12,856 nt of DNA from K23-9 sp049680365 (GTDB lineage Bacteria > Planctomycetota > Planctomycetia > Pirellulales > Pirellulaceae), in the NCBI GenBank assembly GCA_049680365.1, contig JBAUHQ010000270.1, positions 1 through 12,856 of the forward strand, in the 5' to 3' direction. A program made the translations under genes and the position numbers. The notes beneath the pieces were generated by a model. That model had not been told where the DNA came from, searched no databases, and was given only the letters and a program-made list of their open reading frames with translations. Positions 6,094-12,856 of this stretch are shown here, in pieces (within the stretch, counting starts at the first letter, position 1; the number at the start of each line of letters is the position of its first letter).

Positions 6094-7563
6094 ATGTCGA
6101 TCATGGTATCTGGCGCACCCGATATTGAAATTCGTGAAACGGAATGCTTTATCGACGGCAAATGGTTGCCGGCTGCTAGTGGCAAAACGTTTGCGACGAT
6201 CAATCCGGCGACGGAAGAAGAAATTTGCCAAGTCGCTGAAGGCGACGCTGCCGATGTGGATGCGGCTGCGAAAGCGGCGCGGCTTGCCTTCGAGAGTGGG
6301 CCTTGGTCAAAGATGGATGCGCGTGATCGCGGCCGACTGATGTACTTGCTTGCCGACCGGATGGAGTCGGAACTGGAGGACTTGGCTCGGCTGGAAACTC
6401 TGGACAACGGAAAACCGTTTAGCGAAAGCAGCACGGCGGATCTTCCTCTGGCTATCGACTGTCTTCGCTACTACGCTGGTTACGCGGACAAAATTCATGG
6501 CAAGACGATCCCGATTCGTGGCAACCATTTGTGTTACACGAAATCCGAACCAGTCGGTGTTGCCGGTCAGATCATTCCTTGGAACTTTCCCATCCTAATG
6601 ACGGCTTGGAAATGGGGACCGGCATTGGCGGCAGGTTGCACGATTGTGATGAAGCCGGCGGAGCAAACGCCACTGACTTGTTTGCGAATGGCGCAACTAG
6701 CCAAAGAAGTAGGCATACCTGATGGCGTCATCAATGTGGTGCCGGGTTTTGGCCCCACTGCTGGAGCGGCTTGCGTGAAGCACCCATTGATCGACAAGAT
6801 CGCCTTCACTGGCGAACACCGCACGGCACAAATCATCACGCGAGACTCTGCGGAGACACTGAAGCGTTTGACGTTCGAACTGGGTGGCAAAAGTCCGAAC
6901 GTGGTGTTTGCCGATGCCGATTTAGACGCGGCTGCCCAGGGCGCGTACATCGGATTGTTCCTGAACCAAGGCCAGTGCTGTTGTGCAGGTAGCCGGCTGT
7001 TTGTCGAAAGCAGTGTGCATGACGAGTTTTTGGAAAAGCTGCAAGCTCTGACCGAAAAACGCAAAGTGGGCGATCCGTTTGCCAACGACACGCAGCAAGG
7101 GCCGCAAGTCGACCAAGCACAGTTCGACAAGATCATGTCGTATGTCGACAAAGGTCGCGACGAAGGCGCGACATGTGTGACCGGTGGCCAGCGTGTTGGC
7201 GACAAAGGTTACTTCATCGCTCCGACGATTTTTGACAATGTCAGCGACGACATGTCGATCGCAAAAGATGAGATCTTTGGTCCCGTGCTTAGCGTGCTGA
7301 CGTTTGACGACAAAGAAGACATGATCAAGCGAGCCAACAATACGATGTTTGGTTTGGCAGCCGCCGTCTGGACGCGTGATCTTTCAACGGCCCATGATTT
7401 TGCATCGCGTGTGCGAGCGGGCACCGTGTGGGTAAACTGCTACGACGTTTTCGATGCGGCCGCACCCTTTGGTGGATTCAAAATGAGTGGTCATGGCCGC
7501 GAACTGGGCGAAGAAGGCTTACGTGCCTATACCGAAAACAAAACGGTAACAATCGCTCTGTAA
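6094..7563 (+). CDS. Aldehyde dehydrogenase family protein (ALDH1/2-like)
   Basis: A 489-aa protein of usual family length that should oxidise an aldehyde to the carboxylate with NAD(P)+. Visible motifs: PWNFP at 162-166 with the oxyanion Asn164, MKPAE at 186-190 with the cofactor-binding Lys187, the general base Glu262 in FELGGKSP, catalytic Cys296 in GQCCCAGSR, and EIFGPV at 393-398. The triple Cys is as in ALDH1/2-type enzymes, hence a broad aldehyde substrate is likely but not shown. Oddity: the turn after FTG (238-240), usually GSTxxG, reads GEHRTA, so both the Ser and the second Gly of the cofactor-binding turn are changed. The start is ATG at 6094, with GAGG (6084-6087) six bases upstream; ATG at 6103 is an alternative. 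Hairpin repeats follow the stop. Confidence 0.92.
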   Translation: MSIMVSGAPDIEIRETECFIDGKWLPAASGKTFATINPATEEEICQVAEGDAADVDAAAKAARLAFESGPWSKMDARDRGRLMYLLADRMESELEDLARLETLDNGKPFSESSTADLPLAIDCLRYYAGYADKIHGKTIPIRGNHLCYTKSEPVGVAGQIIPWNFPILMTAWKWGPALAAGCTIVMKPAEQTPLTCLRMAQLAKEVGIPDGVINVVPGFGPTAGAACVKHPLIDKIAFTGEHRTAQIITRDSAETLKRLTFELGGKSPNVVFADADLDAAAQGAYIGLFLNQGQCCCAGSRLFVESSVHDEFLEKLQALTEKRKVGDPFANDTQQGPQVDQAQFDKIMSYVDKGRDEGATCVTGGQRVGDKGYFIAPTIFDNVSDDMSIAKDEIFGPVLSVLTFDDKEDMIKRANNTMFGLAAAVWTRDLSTAHDFASRVRAGTVWVNCYDVFDAAAPFGGFKMSGHGRELGEEGLRAYTENKTVTIAL

Positions 7564-7597
7564 GAAATAAACCTTGGGCCCAGGTGATCGTGGCGTA

Positions 7598-7649
7598 GGC
7601 TTCCAGCCTGCGAAGGGGAGTGCCTGTCGGCGATGGCAGGCAGGATGCC
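7598..7649. repeat. Imperfect inverted repeat, 14-bp arms
   Basis: GGCTTCCAGCCTGC (7598-7611) pairs with GCAGGCAGGATGCC (7636-7649) at 12 of 14 positions. A shorter inner hairpin, TGCCTG (7621-7626) with CAGGCA (7637-7642), overlaps the right arm. It follows the aldehyde dehydrogenase stop and may act as a terminator or be an interspersed repeat; no T-run follows. Confidence 0.6.
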
Positions 7650-7655
7650 CAATAT

Positions 7656-7721
7656 CGTAGCCGGACTCGCCAGAGTTTCGGGGTTTCGCATGACGCCTGA
7701 AGTCTGGCGACTCCAGCTACG
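7656..7721. repeat. Inverted repeat, 19-bp arms
   Basis: CGTAGCCGGACTCGCCAGA (7656-7674) pairs with the reverse complement of 7703-7721 at 17 of 19 positions around a 28-base loop. It starts 7 bp after the previous inverted repeat and ends just before the longest possible start of the DUF58 gene. Its closeness to that frame argues for a later translation start (7776). Confidence 0.7.
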
Positions 7722-7775
7722 CTAGTATTGCGAAACACGCAGCTCGGGAACGAAAATACTCAGGAACACGACACT

Positions 7776-9212
7776 TTGATCAACGAAACGGTCCAGCAAG
7801 TCGCGACAGACCAAATCCAATGGCTCACCCAACTGCCTTGGCTGTTGATGGGGCTGGTTGCGCTGCCAATGGTCTTGGCAGCGTTTCGATTAAAAATCTA
7901 CCCCACCATTTACTGGGCAATCTTGCTGGCGACGGGTGTGATTACCAGTCTGATCAATGTGTTCCAACCGCAATTTGTCGTTGTCGTAGTTGCAATTGAT
8001 TTGCTAATTCTGATTGTTGCAGCGATTGACTTCTTATTGGTTTTCGCATCCACCAATCGCGGCATAGAAGCAACTCGCACGATCGCGAGGACTTGTTCGC
8101 TGGGCGTTCCGGTTCCGAGTGAAATCACAATCGAAAACCGGACCGCACTGACACTTGTCGGTGCGGTTCGTGATGACTTGCCGGAGAAATTTTCATCCAG
8201 CCCAGCAGAACACAAGTTACGACTGCCTCCGTCAGGTCGAATGACGGCGCATCGAAAATTGACGCCCGGTCGACGTGGTGCCTTTACCTTGGAAAAAATC
8301 TATCTGCGTTTCGCCAGTCCAATGCGATTGTGGAATCGGCATCTTACTATCGAAGCCCGCAACCAATTAAACGTCTATCCAGACATGAAGCAACTTTCGG
8401 ATTACGCGTTGCTGGCACGAACCAATCGCCTGAGTTTGATCGGGGTGCGGCGTACGCGACGGATTGGCCAAGACAGCGAATTCGAACGACTTCGTGACTA
8501 CAGCCGTGATGACAACTACCGGCATATCGATTGGCGAAGCACAGCTCGTCGACGCAAGCTAACCGTCCGCCAATTTCAAAGTGACCAAAGCCAGCGTGTG
8601 ATCTTCTTGCTCGACTGCGGGCGGATGATGACCAACGAACGCGATGGGTATTCGCTTTTGGATCATGCACTCAATGCAACGTTGATGATGGCGTACGTCG
8701 CGCTCTCACAAGGTGATGCGGTCGGCATGCTTTGCTTTTCCGATACGATCCACGCCTACATTCCGCCACGCGGCGGTAAGAGCCAAATGAATCGGCTGAT
8801 CCAAGCAGGCTTTGATCAATTTCCACGATTGGTTGAATCACGTTACGACCAAGCGTTTTTGTATCTTTCAGGTCACTGTAAGCAGCGGTCGCTGGTTGTT
8901 TTGGCAACCAACGTGATCGACGAAGTCAACGCCAACTCGGTAGTCGACTACTTGTCCAATATTAACGGTCAGCATCTGCCGCTGGGTGTCTTACTGCGTG
9001 ATCGTGAGATGTTTGATGCCGCCGATTCGCCCGGTGGGGACGCACTGAATATGTATCGTGCTGCGGCTGCAGCAGACATTTTGATTTGGCGGGAACAGGT
9101 GTTGAAAGATCTGGAGCACCGCGGCGTATTAGTGGTGGATGCCTTTCCGGATGAACTGACGGCGCCGTTGGTGAATCAGTATTTGGATGTGAAAGCGAAG
9201 CACCTTCTGTAG
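7776..9212 (+). CDS. DUF58 domain membrane protein
   Basis: A protein of 478 aa from this start. Probable membrane segments lie near residues 22-37, 44-60 and 67-90, followed by a soluble domain. The DUF58 signature EFERLRDYSRDDNYRHIDWR is at 235-254, followed by STARRRKLTVRQF. Next comes a von Willebrand A-like segment, VIFLLDCGRMM (275-285); the classical MIDAS DxSxS is replaced by DCGRM, so metal binding is doubtful. DUF58 proteins often sit beside a MoxR AAA+ ATPase and are linked to envelope or protein-complex assembly; no MoxR gene is in this window, so the role is open. TTG at 7776 is chosen because AGGAA lies at 7762-7766; the frame extends to TTG at 7728, which has no ribosome site and abuts a repeat. 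The downstream gene also encodes a membrane protein. Confidence 0.85.
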   Translation: MINETVQQVATDQIQWLTQLPWLLMGLVALPMVLAAFRLKIYPTIYWAILLATGVITSLINVFQPQFVVVVVAIDLLILIVAAIDFLLVFASTNRGIEATRTIARTCSLGVPVPSEITIENRTALTLVGAVRDDLPEKFSSSPAEHKLRLPPSGRMTAHRKLTPGRRGAFTLEKIYLRFASPMRLWNRHLTIEARNQLNVYPDMKQLSDYALLARTNRLSLIGVRRTRRIGQDSEFERLRDYSRDDNYRHIDWRSTARRRKLTVRQFQSDQSQRVIFLLDCGRMMTNERDGYSLLDHALNATLMMAYVALSQGDAVGMLCFSDTIHAYIPPRGGKSQMNRLIQAGFDQFPRLVESRYDQAFLYLSGHCKQRSLVVLATNVIDEVNANSVVDYLSNINGQHLPLGVLLRDREMFDAADSPGGDALNMYRAAAAADILIWREQVLKDLEHRGVLVVDAFPDELTAPLVNQYLDVKAKHLL

Positions 9213-9274
9213 TGCAGTCCCCTCGGTGCGATGAATGAGACGCGGGGAGAATGGGAGAAGTTAAATAGACCATC

Positions 9275-9331
9275 GAAAAGTGCAAAATGGTTTTCAATTT
9301 CAATTTTGCCGTTGTCAATTTACACTTTTTC
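9275..9331. repeat. AT-rich imperfect inverted repeat after the DUF58 gene
   Basis: GAAAAGTGCAAA (9275-9286) can pair with TTTACACTTTTTC (9319-9331), with one mismatch and one bulged base, around about 32 bases rich in CAATTT. It lies in the 283-bp spacer between the DUF58 gene and the small membrane protein. A weak terminator is possible. Confidence 0.35.
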
Positions 9332-9495
9332 AATCAGCAGCCCAATCGAACACTCGTTGACGTTACGCGCATTAATCTGGCTGTAGCAGCTACGTTCGCT
9401 TTGCTGCATCCAGCCATCCAATCTCAGTTCGCTAGCAAAGATTGCCGATACTACAACGGAGTATCATTCTCTTTTCCCAGGCTTGGATTTTTGCA

Positions 9496-9762
9496 ATGTG
9501 GCGTGCAATTTTCATTGCGTTGGGCATCATGGCCATCATTTTTGGCACTGAGTGCCTGATGATCGACAGTGCTGTTCTGTATTCCAGTGAAGGCACCAAG
9601 GCGGTCGATTTCTTTGACCCCACCGGCATCCCCAACAATTCGTCCAGCGAATGGCGTCCGAAAGAGTGGCTGCCTTGGGCGGTCGCCAGTGCGGGCTGGA
9701 TCACCGTGCTTTACGCATTTACGCTTCCGAGACGTTGGCGAAATGCCACAGCCGAGGGGTAA
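9496..9762 (+). CDS. Small two-helix membrane protein, hypothetical
   Basis: 88 residues from ATG at 9496. Residues 1-22 (MWRAIFIALGIMAIIFGTEC) form a hydrophobic helix that could be a signal anchor, residues about 65-80 (LPWAVASAGWITVLYAFTL) a second helix, and the end is basic (PRRWRN), placing the C-terminus probably in the cytoplasm. The middle 40 residues are polar and rich in Ser, Asp and Pro. The pattern resembles small conserved membrane proteins I associate with Pirellulaceae, but I cannot name a function. The frame extends upstream to TTG at 9442, but ATG starts right at the helix. There is no strong Shine-Dalgarno site. Confidence 0.6.
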   Translation: MWRAIFIALGIMAIIFGTECLMIDSAVLYSSEGTKAVDFFDPTGIPNNSSSEWRPKEWLPWAVASAGWITVLYAFTLPRRWRNATAEG

Positions 9763-9862
9763 AGCACTCCCTGTGTGACGCCGCGATCCAGACCGTCGCG
9801 ACTTGATAACAACCCAATCGCCTCCCTTAGTTTCTGGCGATTATCCGGGTCAATCCGCGCGC

Positions 9863-9890
9863 TTGACGCATCTGCACGCTTTGCTACCTT
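9863..9890 (+). promoter_or_regulatory. Sigma70-like promoter upstream of the LysR gene
   Basis: TTGACG (9863-9868) and TACCTT (9885-9890) are 16 bases apart, giving an expected transcript start near 9896-9898. This is the best promoter match seen in the window, on the coding strand of the regulator gene. Confidence 0.45.
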
Positions 9891-9960
9891 GCATTAATGA
9901 AAATTGAGGCAGGAGACCTCACTATTAGCAGGGCTTATCCTTAGCAGCAGCGTTTTTAAT

Positions 9961-10953
9961 TTGCATTTTCGCACACTCGAGCTTTATTGCACCGTCGCCG
10001 AACTACGTAGCTTTTCCAAAGCTGCGGCCGTTCATCGATTGACACAAAGCGGTGTCAGTCAGGCAATGCAACACCTGGAAGAATCGATCGGCGTTCAGTT
10101 GATTGATCGGTCCAAGCGTCCGTTGGTTTTGACTTCCGCAGGATCCATTTACCTGCAGGGCGTCCGCAAGATGGTTCACAACTACCATCGTTTAGAACAG
10201 GAAGTTCGCAGCACCAGCGCGTCGCTCAGTGGCACATTGACGATCGGCACGATCTACAGTGTTGGCCTCAGCTACATGCCCGAAGCGACCGAAGAATTCA
10301 CGCGGATGCACTCCGACGTGGAAGTCCATTTAGAGTACGGAACGAACGAACGCGTCATTGAAATGACATCCGATGGAACGGTCGATTTTGGCTTGGTCAG
10401 TTTTCCTAAGAACACCAAACAACTGCAGTACGTTTTGTGGCAGCAAGAACCGATGCGTGTGGTTTGCTCACCGGCACACAGGTTGTCGCAGCGTACCGAC
10501 ATCACGCTAAGTGACTTGCATCAGCTGAAGATGGTGGGCTTTGATCGAAAGCTGGCGATTCGCAACGAGATCGACCAAAGCTTGGCGAAAGCTGGCATCA
10601 CCGTCGACATCCAAATGGAATTTGACAACTGCGATTCGATGGTCCGCGCGATTCAAGCGAATCGTGGCATCGGCATTGTTCCCGAAGCGGCCGTGCGGCG
10701 CGAAACTGCCATTGGTTCGCTGCGCGTGGTTGCCTGTCGCGAACTGCGAATGACCAGGCCTCTTGGGATTCTATTTCGTAGATCGGGTCGGCTGAGCCGA
10801 GCGGCAAACGAATTTGGATCTCTCCTGCTGGGGCGTCCGTTGAAACCCGAAAAGCTGAAGGGCAACGGAAAGCTGCCGCTGGCATCGCCAGCGATGAACA
10901 ACCAGATCGACAACACGATCGATAGTGGCGACGGAACTTCGGTTGTCGCCTAA
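9961..10953 (+). CDS. LysR-type transcriptional regulator
   Basis: A 330-aa regulator. The N-terminal winged helix-turn-helix spans about residues 3-62: FRTLELYCTVAELRSFSKAA, then TQSGVSQAMQHLEESIGVQL and RPLVLTSAG. A linker helix follows (about 63-90), then the effector-binding domain from GTLTIGTIYSVG (91-102) to about 295. A tail of about 35 residues after this, rich in Lys, Asn and Asp, is not part of the usual fold. TTG at 9961 is chosen because MHFRTLEL matches the normal LysR N-terminus; the frame extends to TTG at 9904. The gene lies 129 bp upstream of gltB on the same strand. In Bacillus subtilis a LysR protein, GltC, activates glutamate synthase genes, so gltB is a plausible target, but residues alone do not identify the ligand. 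CysB/CysL-like roles are an alternative. Confidence 0.88.
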   Translation: MHFRTLELYCTVAELRSFSKAAAVHRLTQSGVSQAMQHLEESIGVQLIDRSKRPLVLTSAGSIYLQGVRKMVHNYHRLEQEVRSTSASLSGTLTIGTIYSVGLSYMPEATEEFTRMHSDVEVHLEYGTNERVIEMTSDGTVDFGLVSFPKNTKQLQYVLWQQEPMRVVCSPAHRLSQRTDITLSDLHQLKMVGFDRKLAIRNEIDQSLAKAGITVDIQMEFDNCDSMVRAIQANRGIGIVPEAAVRRETAIGSLRVVACRELRMTRPLGILFRRSGRLSRAANEFGSLLLGRPLKPEKLKGNGKLPLASPAMNNQIDNTIDSGDGTSVVA

Positions 10954-11082
10954 CGAAAACTGCGGTCGCACTTCTAGCAATCTTGCCTCGGCGATACCGC
11001 TCTCAAACCAAACAGACATTCAATCCTCATCAAACCTCATCGCGTCATCCTGTCGCCAGCGAACGAATTGAACGGCAAAAAA
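10954..11082 (+). promoter_or_regulatory. Spacer upstream of gltB with a short repeated motif
   Basis: The 129-bp spacer should hold the gltB promoter or be a read-through leader. CCTCATC occurs at 11025-11031 and again at 11035-11041, a 10-bp period, with a further TCATC at 11045-11049. Repeats on one helical face are compatible with an operator, but no clear -35/-10 pair is visible. A poly-A run (11078-11083) precedes the gltB start. Confidence 0.3.
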
Positions 11083-12856
11083 ATGAACGACAACAAAAAC
11101 CCATCGATGAAGAATCTCTTCCACCTGCCGCCCGCTCAAGGGCTTTACGATCCCGAGCAAGAACGCGATGCCTGCGGCGTCGGTTTCATTGCGCACATCA
11201 AAGGCGTGCCTAGCCACCAAAACGTGCTGGACGCTGACGAGATTTTGCAAGCGATGGATCACCGCGGTGCGTGCGGGTGCGAACCTAACACAGGGGACGG
11301 TTCCGGTATCATGTGTGGTCTGCCACACAAGTTTCTGAAGAAAGTCGCCAAGGCTGACTTGGGTGTCGATCTACCTGAACCCGGAAAGTTCGCTGCGGGA
11401 TTGGTTTTCCTACCCCAGGACGCAACCGAGCGTGCTTTCTGCAAAGAGAAGATCAACGAACTGATTACATCGACCGGCCAAAAACTGATCGGCTGGCGAG
11501 ATGTACCGCAAGACACCGACAAGGCCGATGTCGGTCCGACCGCACGCGCTTCGGAACCGTTCGTCGAACAGTTGTTTGTGGGCGCCGCTGACGGTCTGGA
11601 TGCTGAAACGTTCGAGCAGAAACTGTACTTGGTTCGCAAGCAAGCAAGCCACGCTCTTCGCGGTAGTGAAACGCTTAAGCAAGCGTTGATGTTCTACATT
11701 TGTTCGCTCAGCACCAAGGTCATCATTTACAAGGGCATGCTGACGCCAGCCCAAGTGCTTCCGTACTACAGCGATCTTCGTGACGAAGATTTTGAAACGC
11801 ATTTGGCGATGGTTCACAGTCGTTTTTCGACCAACACGTTCCCCAGTTGGGACCGCGCTCAGCCGCTGCGTTTCATGAGCCACAATGGTGAAATCAATAC
11901 GCTTCGTGGCAACGCCAACTGGATGCGTGCTCGTCAGGGCAATGCCGAAAGCAAGTTGTTCGGTGACGACCTGCAAAAGTTGTTCCCTGTTGTGGAACCC
12001 AACTGCAGCGACTCGGGAACGTTTGACAACGTACTTGAGTTCTTGCTGATGAACGGCCGGACGTTGCAAGAAGCCATCATGATGATGGTTCCCGAAGCGT
12101 GGCAAAAACATGAAACGATGCCCGAAGACAAACGGGCGTTCTACGAATATTTTTCCTGCATGATGGAACCGTGGGACGGACCGGCATCAATCGTATTCAC
12201 GGACGGCCACTACATCGGCGCAACATTGGACCGAAACGGTCTGCGACCAAGTCGTTACTACATCACTCACGATGATCGGGTCATTATGGCCAGTGAAGTA
12301 GGCGTGTTGCCCGTCGATCCTGCCATCGTCAAGTCGAAGGGTCGGCTGCAGCCCGGCAAGATGTTCTTGATCGACTTTGCCGAAGGCCGCTTGATTCCAG
12401 ACGAAGAACTGAAGTCGTCGTTTGCGAAAGTCAAACCGTATGGTGACTGGCTGAAGAAGCAGCGTATTCGCTTGGCCGATTTGCACCCTGAAAGCGAACC
12501 CCATGGCTTTGACAACGAAACCTTGCTGCCACGCATGCAAGCGTTTGGTTACACCGCCGAAACGATGCGATTCATGCTGCAGCCGTTGGTGGAACAACTC
12601 CGTGACCCCGTCGGATCGATGGGCAACGACAGTGCGATCGCTTGTTTGAGCGACAAGCCGCGAGTGATCTACGATTACTTCAAGCAACTGTTTGCCCAAG
12701 TCACGAATCCCGCAATCGATTCGATTCGCGAGGAAGTGATTATGTCGCTGGAGTGCTACATCGGTCCGGAACAGAACATTCTGGATGCCACTCCGGAACA
12801 CTGCCACCGTTTGTTGGTGGATCATCCGATCTTGACGAACGAGGAAATCGCAGCTC
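11083..12856 (+). CDS. gltB: Glutamate synthase large subunit, N-terminal part (runs off right edge)
   Basis: 591 codons are open with no stop at the window end; the family is about 1500 aa. The large subunit hydrolyses glutamine and combines the ammonia with 2-oxoglutarate to give glutamate. Cys31 in RDACGVGF is the expected N-terminal nucleophile of the class II amidotransferase (Ntn hydrolase) domain, implying a 30-residue propeptide that is removed. Further family motifs: MDHRGA, GDGSGIM, HSRFSTNTFPSW from residue 245, HNGEINTLRGN from 267, SDSGTFDNVLEFL, and LDRNGLRPSRYY. The visible end, QVTNPAIDSIREE, enters the central domain; the FMN/Fe-S synthase domain is outside the window. The start is ATG at 11083, without a Shine-Dalgarno site; ATG at 11107 is an alternative. 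The LysR gene just upstream is a candidate regulator. gltD is not in view. Confidence 0.95.
   Translation, partial: MNDNKNPSMKNLFHLPPAQGLYDPEQERDACGVGFIAHIKGVPSHQNVLDADEILQAMDHRGACGCEPNTGDGSGIMCGLPHKFLKKVAKADLGVDLPEPGKFAAGLVFLPQDATERAFCKEKINELITSTGQKLIGWRDVPQDTDKADVGPTARASEPFVEQLFVGAADGLDAETFEQKLYLVRKQASHALRGSETLKQALMFYICSLSTKVIIYKGMLTPAQVLPYYSDLRDEDFETHLAMVHSRFSTNTFPSWDRAQPLRFMSHNGEINTLRGNANWMRARQGNAESKLFGDDLQKLFPVVEPNCSDSGTFDNVLEFLLMNGRTLQEAIMMMVPEAWQKHETMPEDKRAFYEYFSCMMEPWDGPASIVFTDGHYIGATLDRNGLRPSRYYITHDDRVIMASEVGVLPVDPAIVKSKGRLQPGKMFLIDFAEGRLIPDEELKSSFAKVKPYGDWLKKQRIRLADLHPESEPHGFDNETLLPRMQAFGYTAETMRFMLQPLVEQLRDPVGSMGNDSAIACLSDKPRVIYDYFKQLFAQVTNPAIDSIREEVIMSLECYIGPEQNILDATPEHCHRLLVDHPILTNEEIAA

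Noticed and set aside
5855..6340. 161-residue plus-strand frame across the thiL/ALDH spacer
   Set aside because: Very Arg/Lys-rich without recognisable motifs; its second half overlaps the aldehyde dehydrogenase in another frame, and the first half is divergent promoter region.
6567..7205. 212-residue minus-strand frame inside the aldehyde dehydrogenase
   Set aside because: It is antisense to the conserved catalytic region of ALDH and has no features of its own.
11410..12825. Long minus-strand open frames (11410-12111 and 12187-12825) opposite gltB
   Set aside because: They lie antisense to strongly conserved glutamate synthase sequence, show no family motif, and are explained by the codon pattern of the real gene.
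1..12856. CRISPR array, tRNA, rRNA, prophage or full insertion sequence
   Set aside because: No regularly spaced repeats, no cloverleaf or rRNA-like sequence and no transposase or phage protein motif were seen on either strand.

Overview
The window reads as part of a Planctomycetota chromosome, most likely a Rhodopirellula-like member of the Pirellulaceae. This is inferred from the flavour of the proteins, moderate base composition, frequent TTG/GTG starts with few Shine-Dalgarno sites, a small two-helix membrane protein of a type I associate with that group, and intergenic spacers full of palindromic repeats. No search was run. I see no rRNA, tRNA, CRISPR array, transposase or phage gene.

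Left part (1-4172, all minus strand): the edge of a surface-polysaccharide locus. In transcription order it holds a UDP-N-acetylglucosamine 6-dehydrogenase-like enzyme (wbpA type, 2820-4172), a small nucleotidyltransferase-fold protein (2034-2621), GDP-mannose 4,6-dehydratase (gmd, 890-1906) and the N-terminal part of an O-antigen ligase/polymerase-type membrane protein that leaves the window (1-782). Two genes make activated sugars and the last probably polymerises or ligates glycan. The nucleotidyltransferase is the odd one out. Every spacer between these genes carries one or more copies of a single palindromic repeat. One inverted pair is enclosed in a 25-bp inverted repeat that overlaps the dehydrogenase stop codon.

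Middle (4173-9762): a roughly 640-bp spacer with a G-quadruplex motif; thiL (thiamine-monophosphate kinase, minus strand) divergent from an aldehyde dehydrogenase (plus strand); two consecutive inverted repeats; a DUF58 membrane protein; and a small two-helix membrane protein. These look like independent housekeeping units.

Right part (9863-12856, plus strand): a LysR-type regulator with a promoter-like sequence, followed after 129 bp by the start of gltB (glutamate synthase large subunit), which runs off the right edge. The adjacency makes this LysR protein a candidate regulator of gltB.

No clear new multi-gene system is visible. The most interesting signal is the five-copy REP/BIME-like repeat family in the polysaccharide locus and its association with the nested inverted repeat at 2676-2823.
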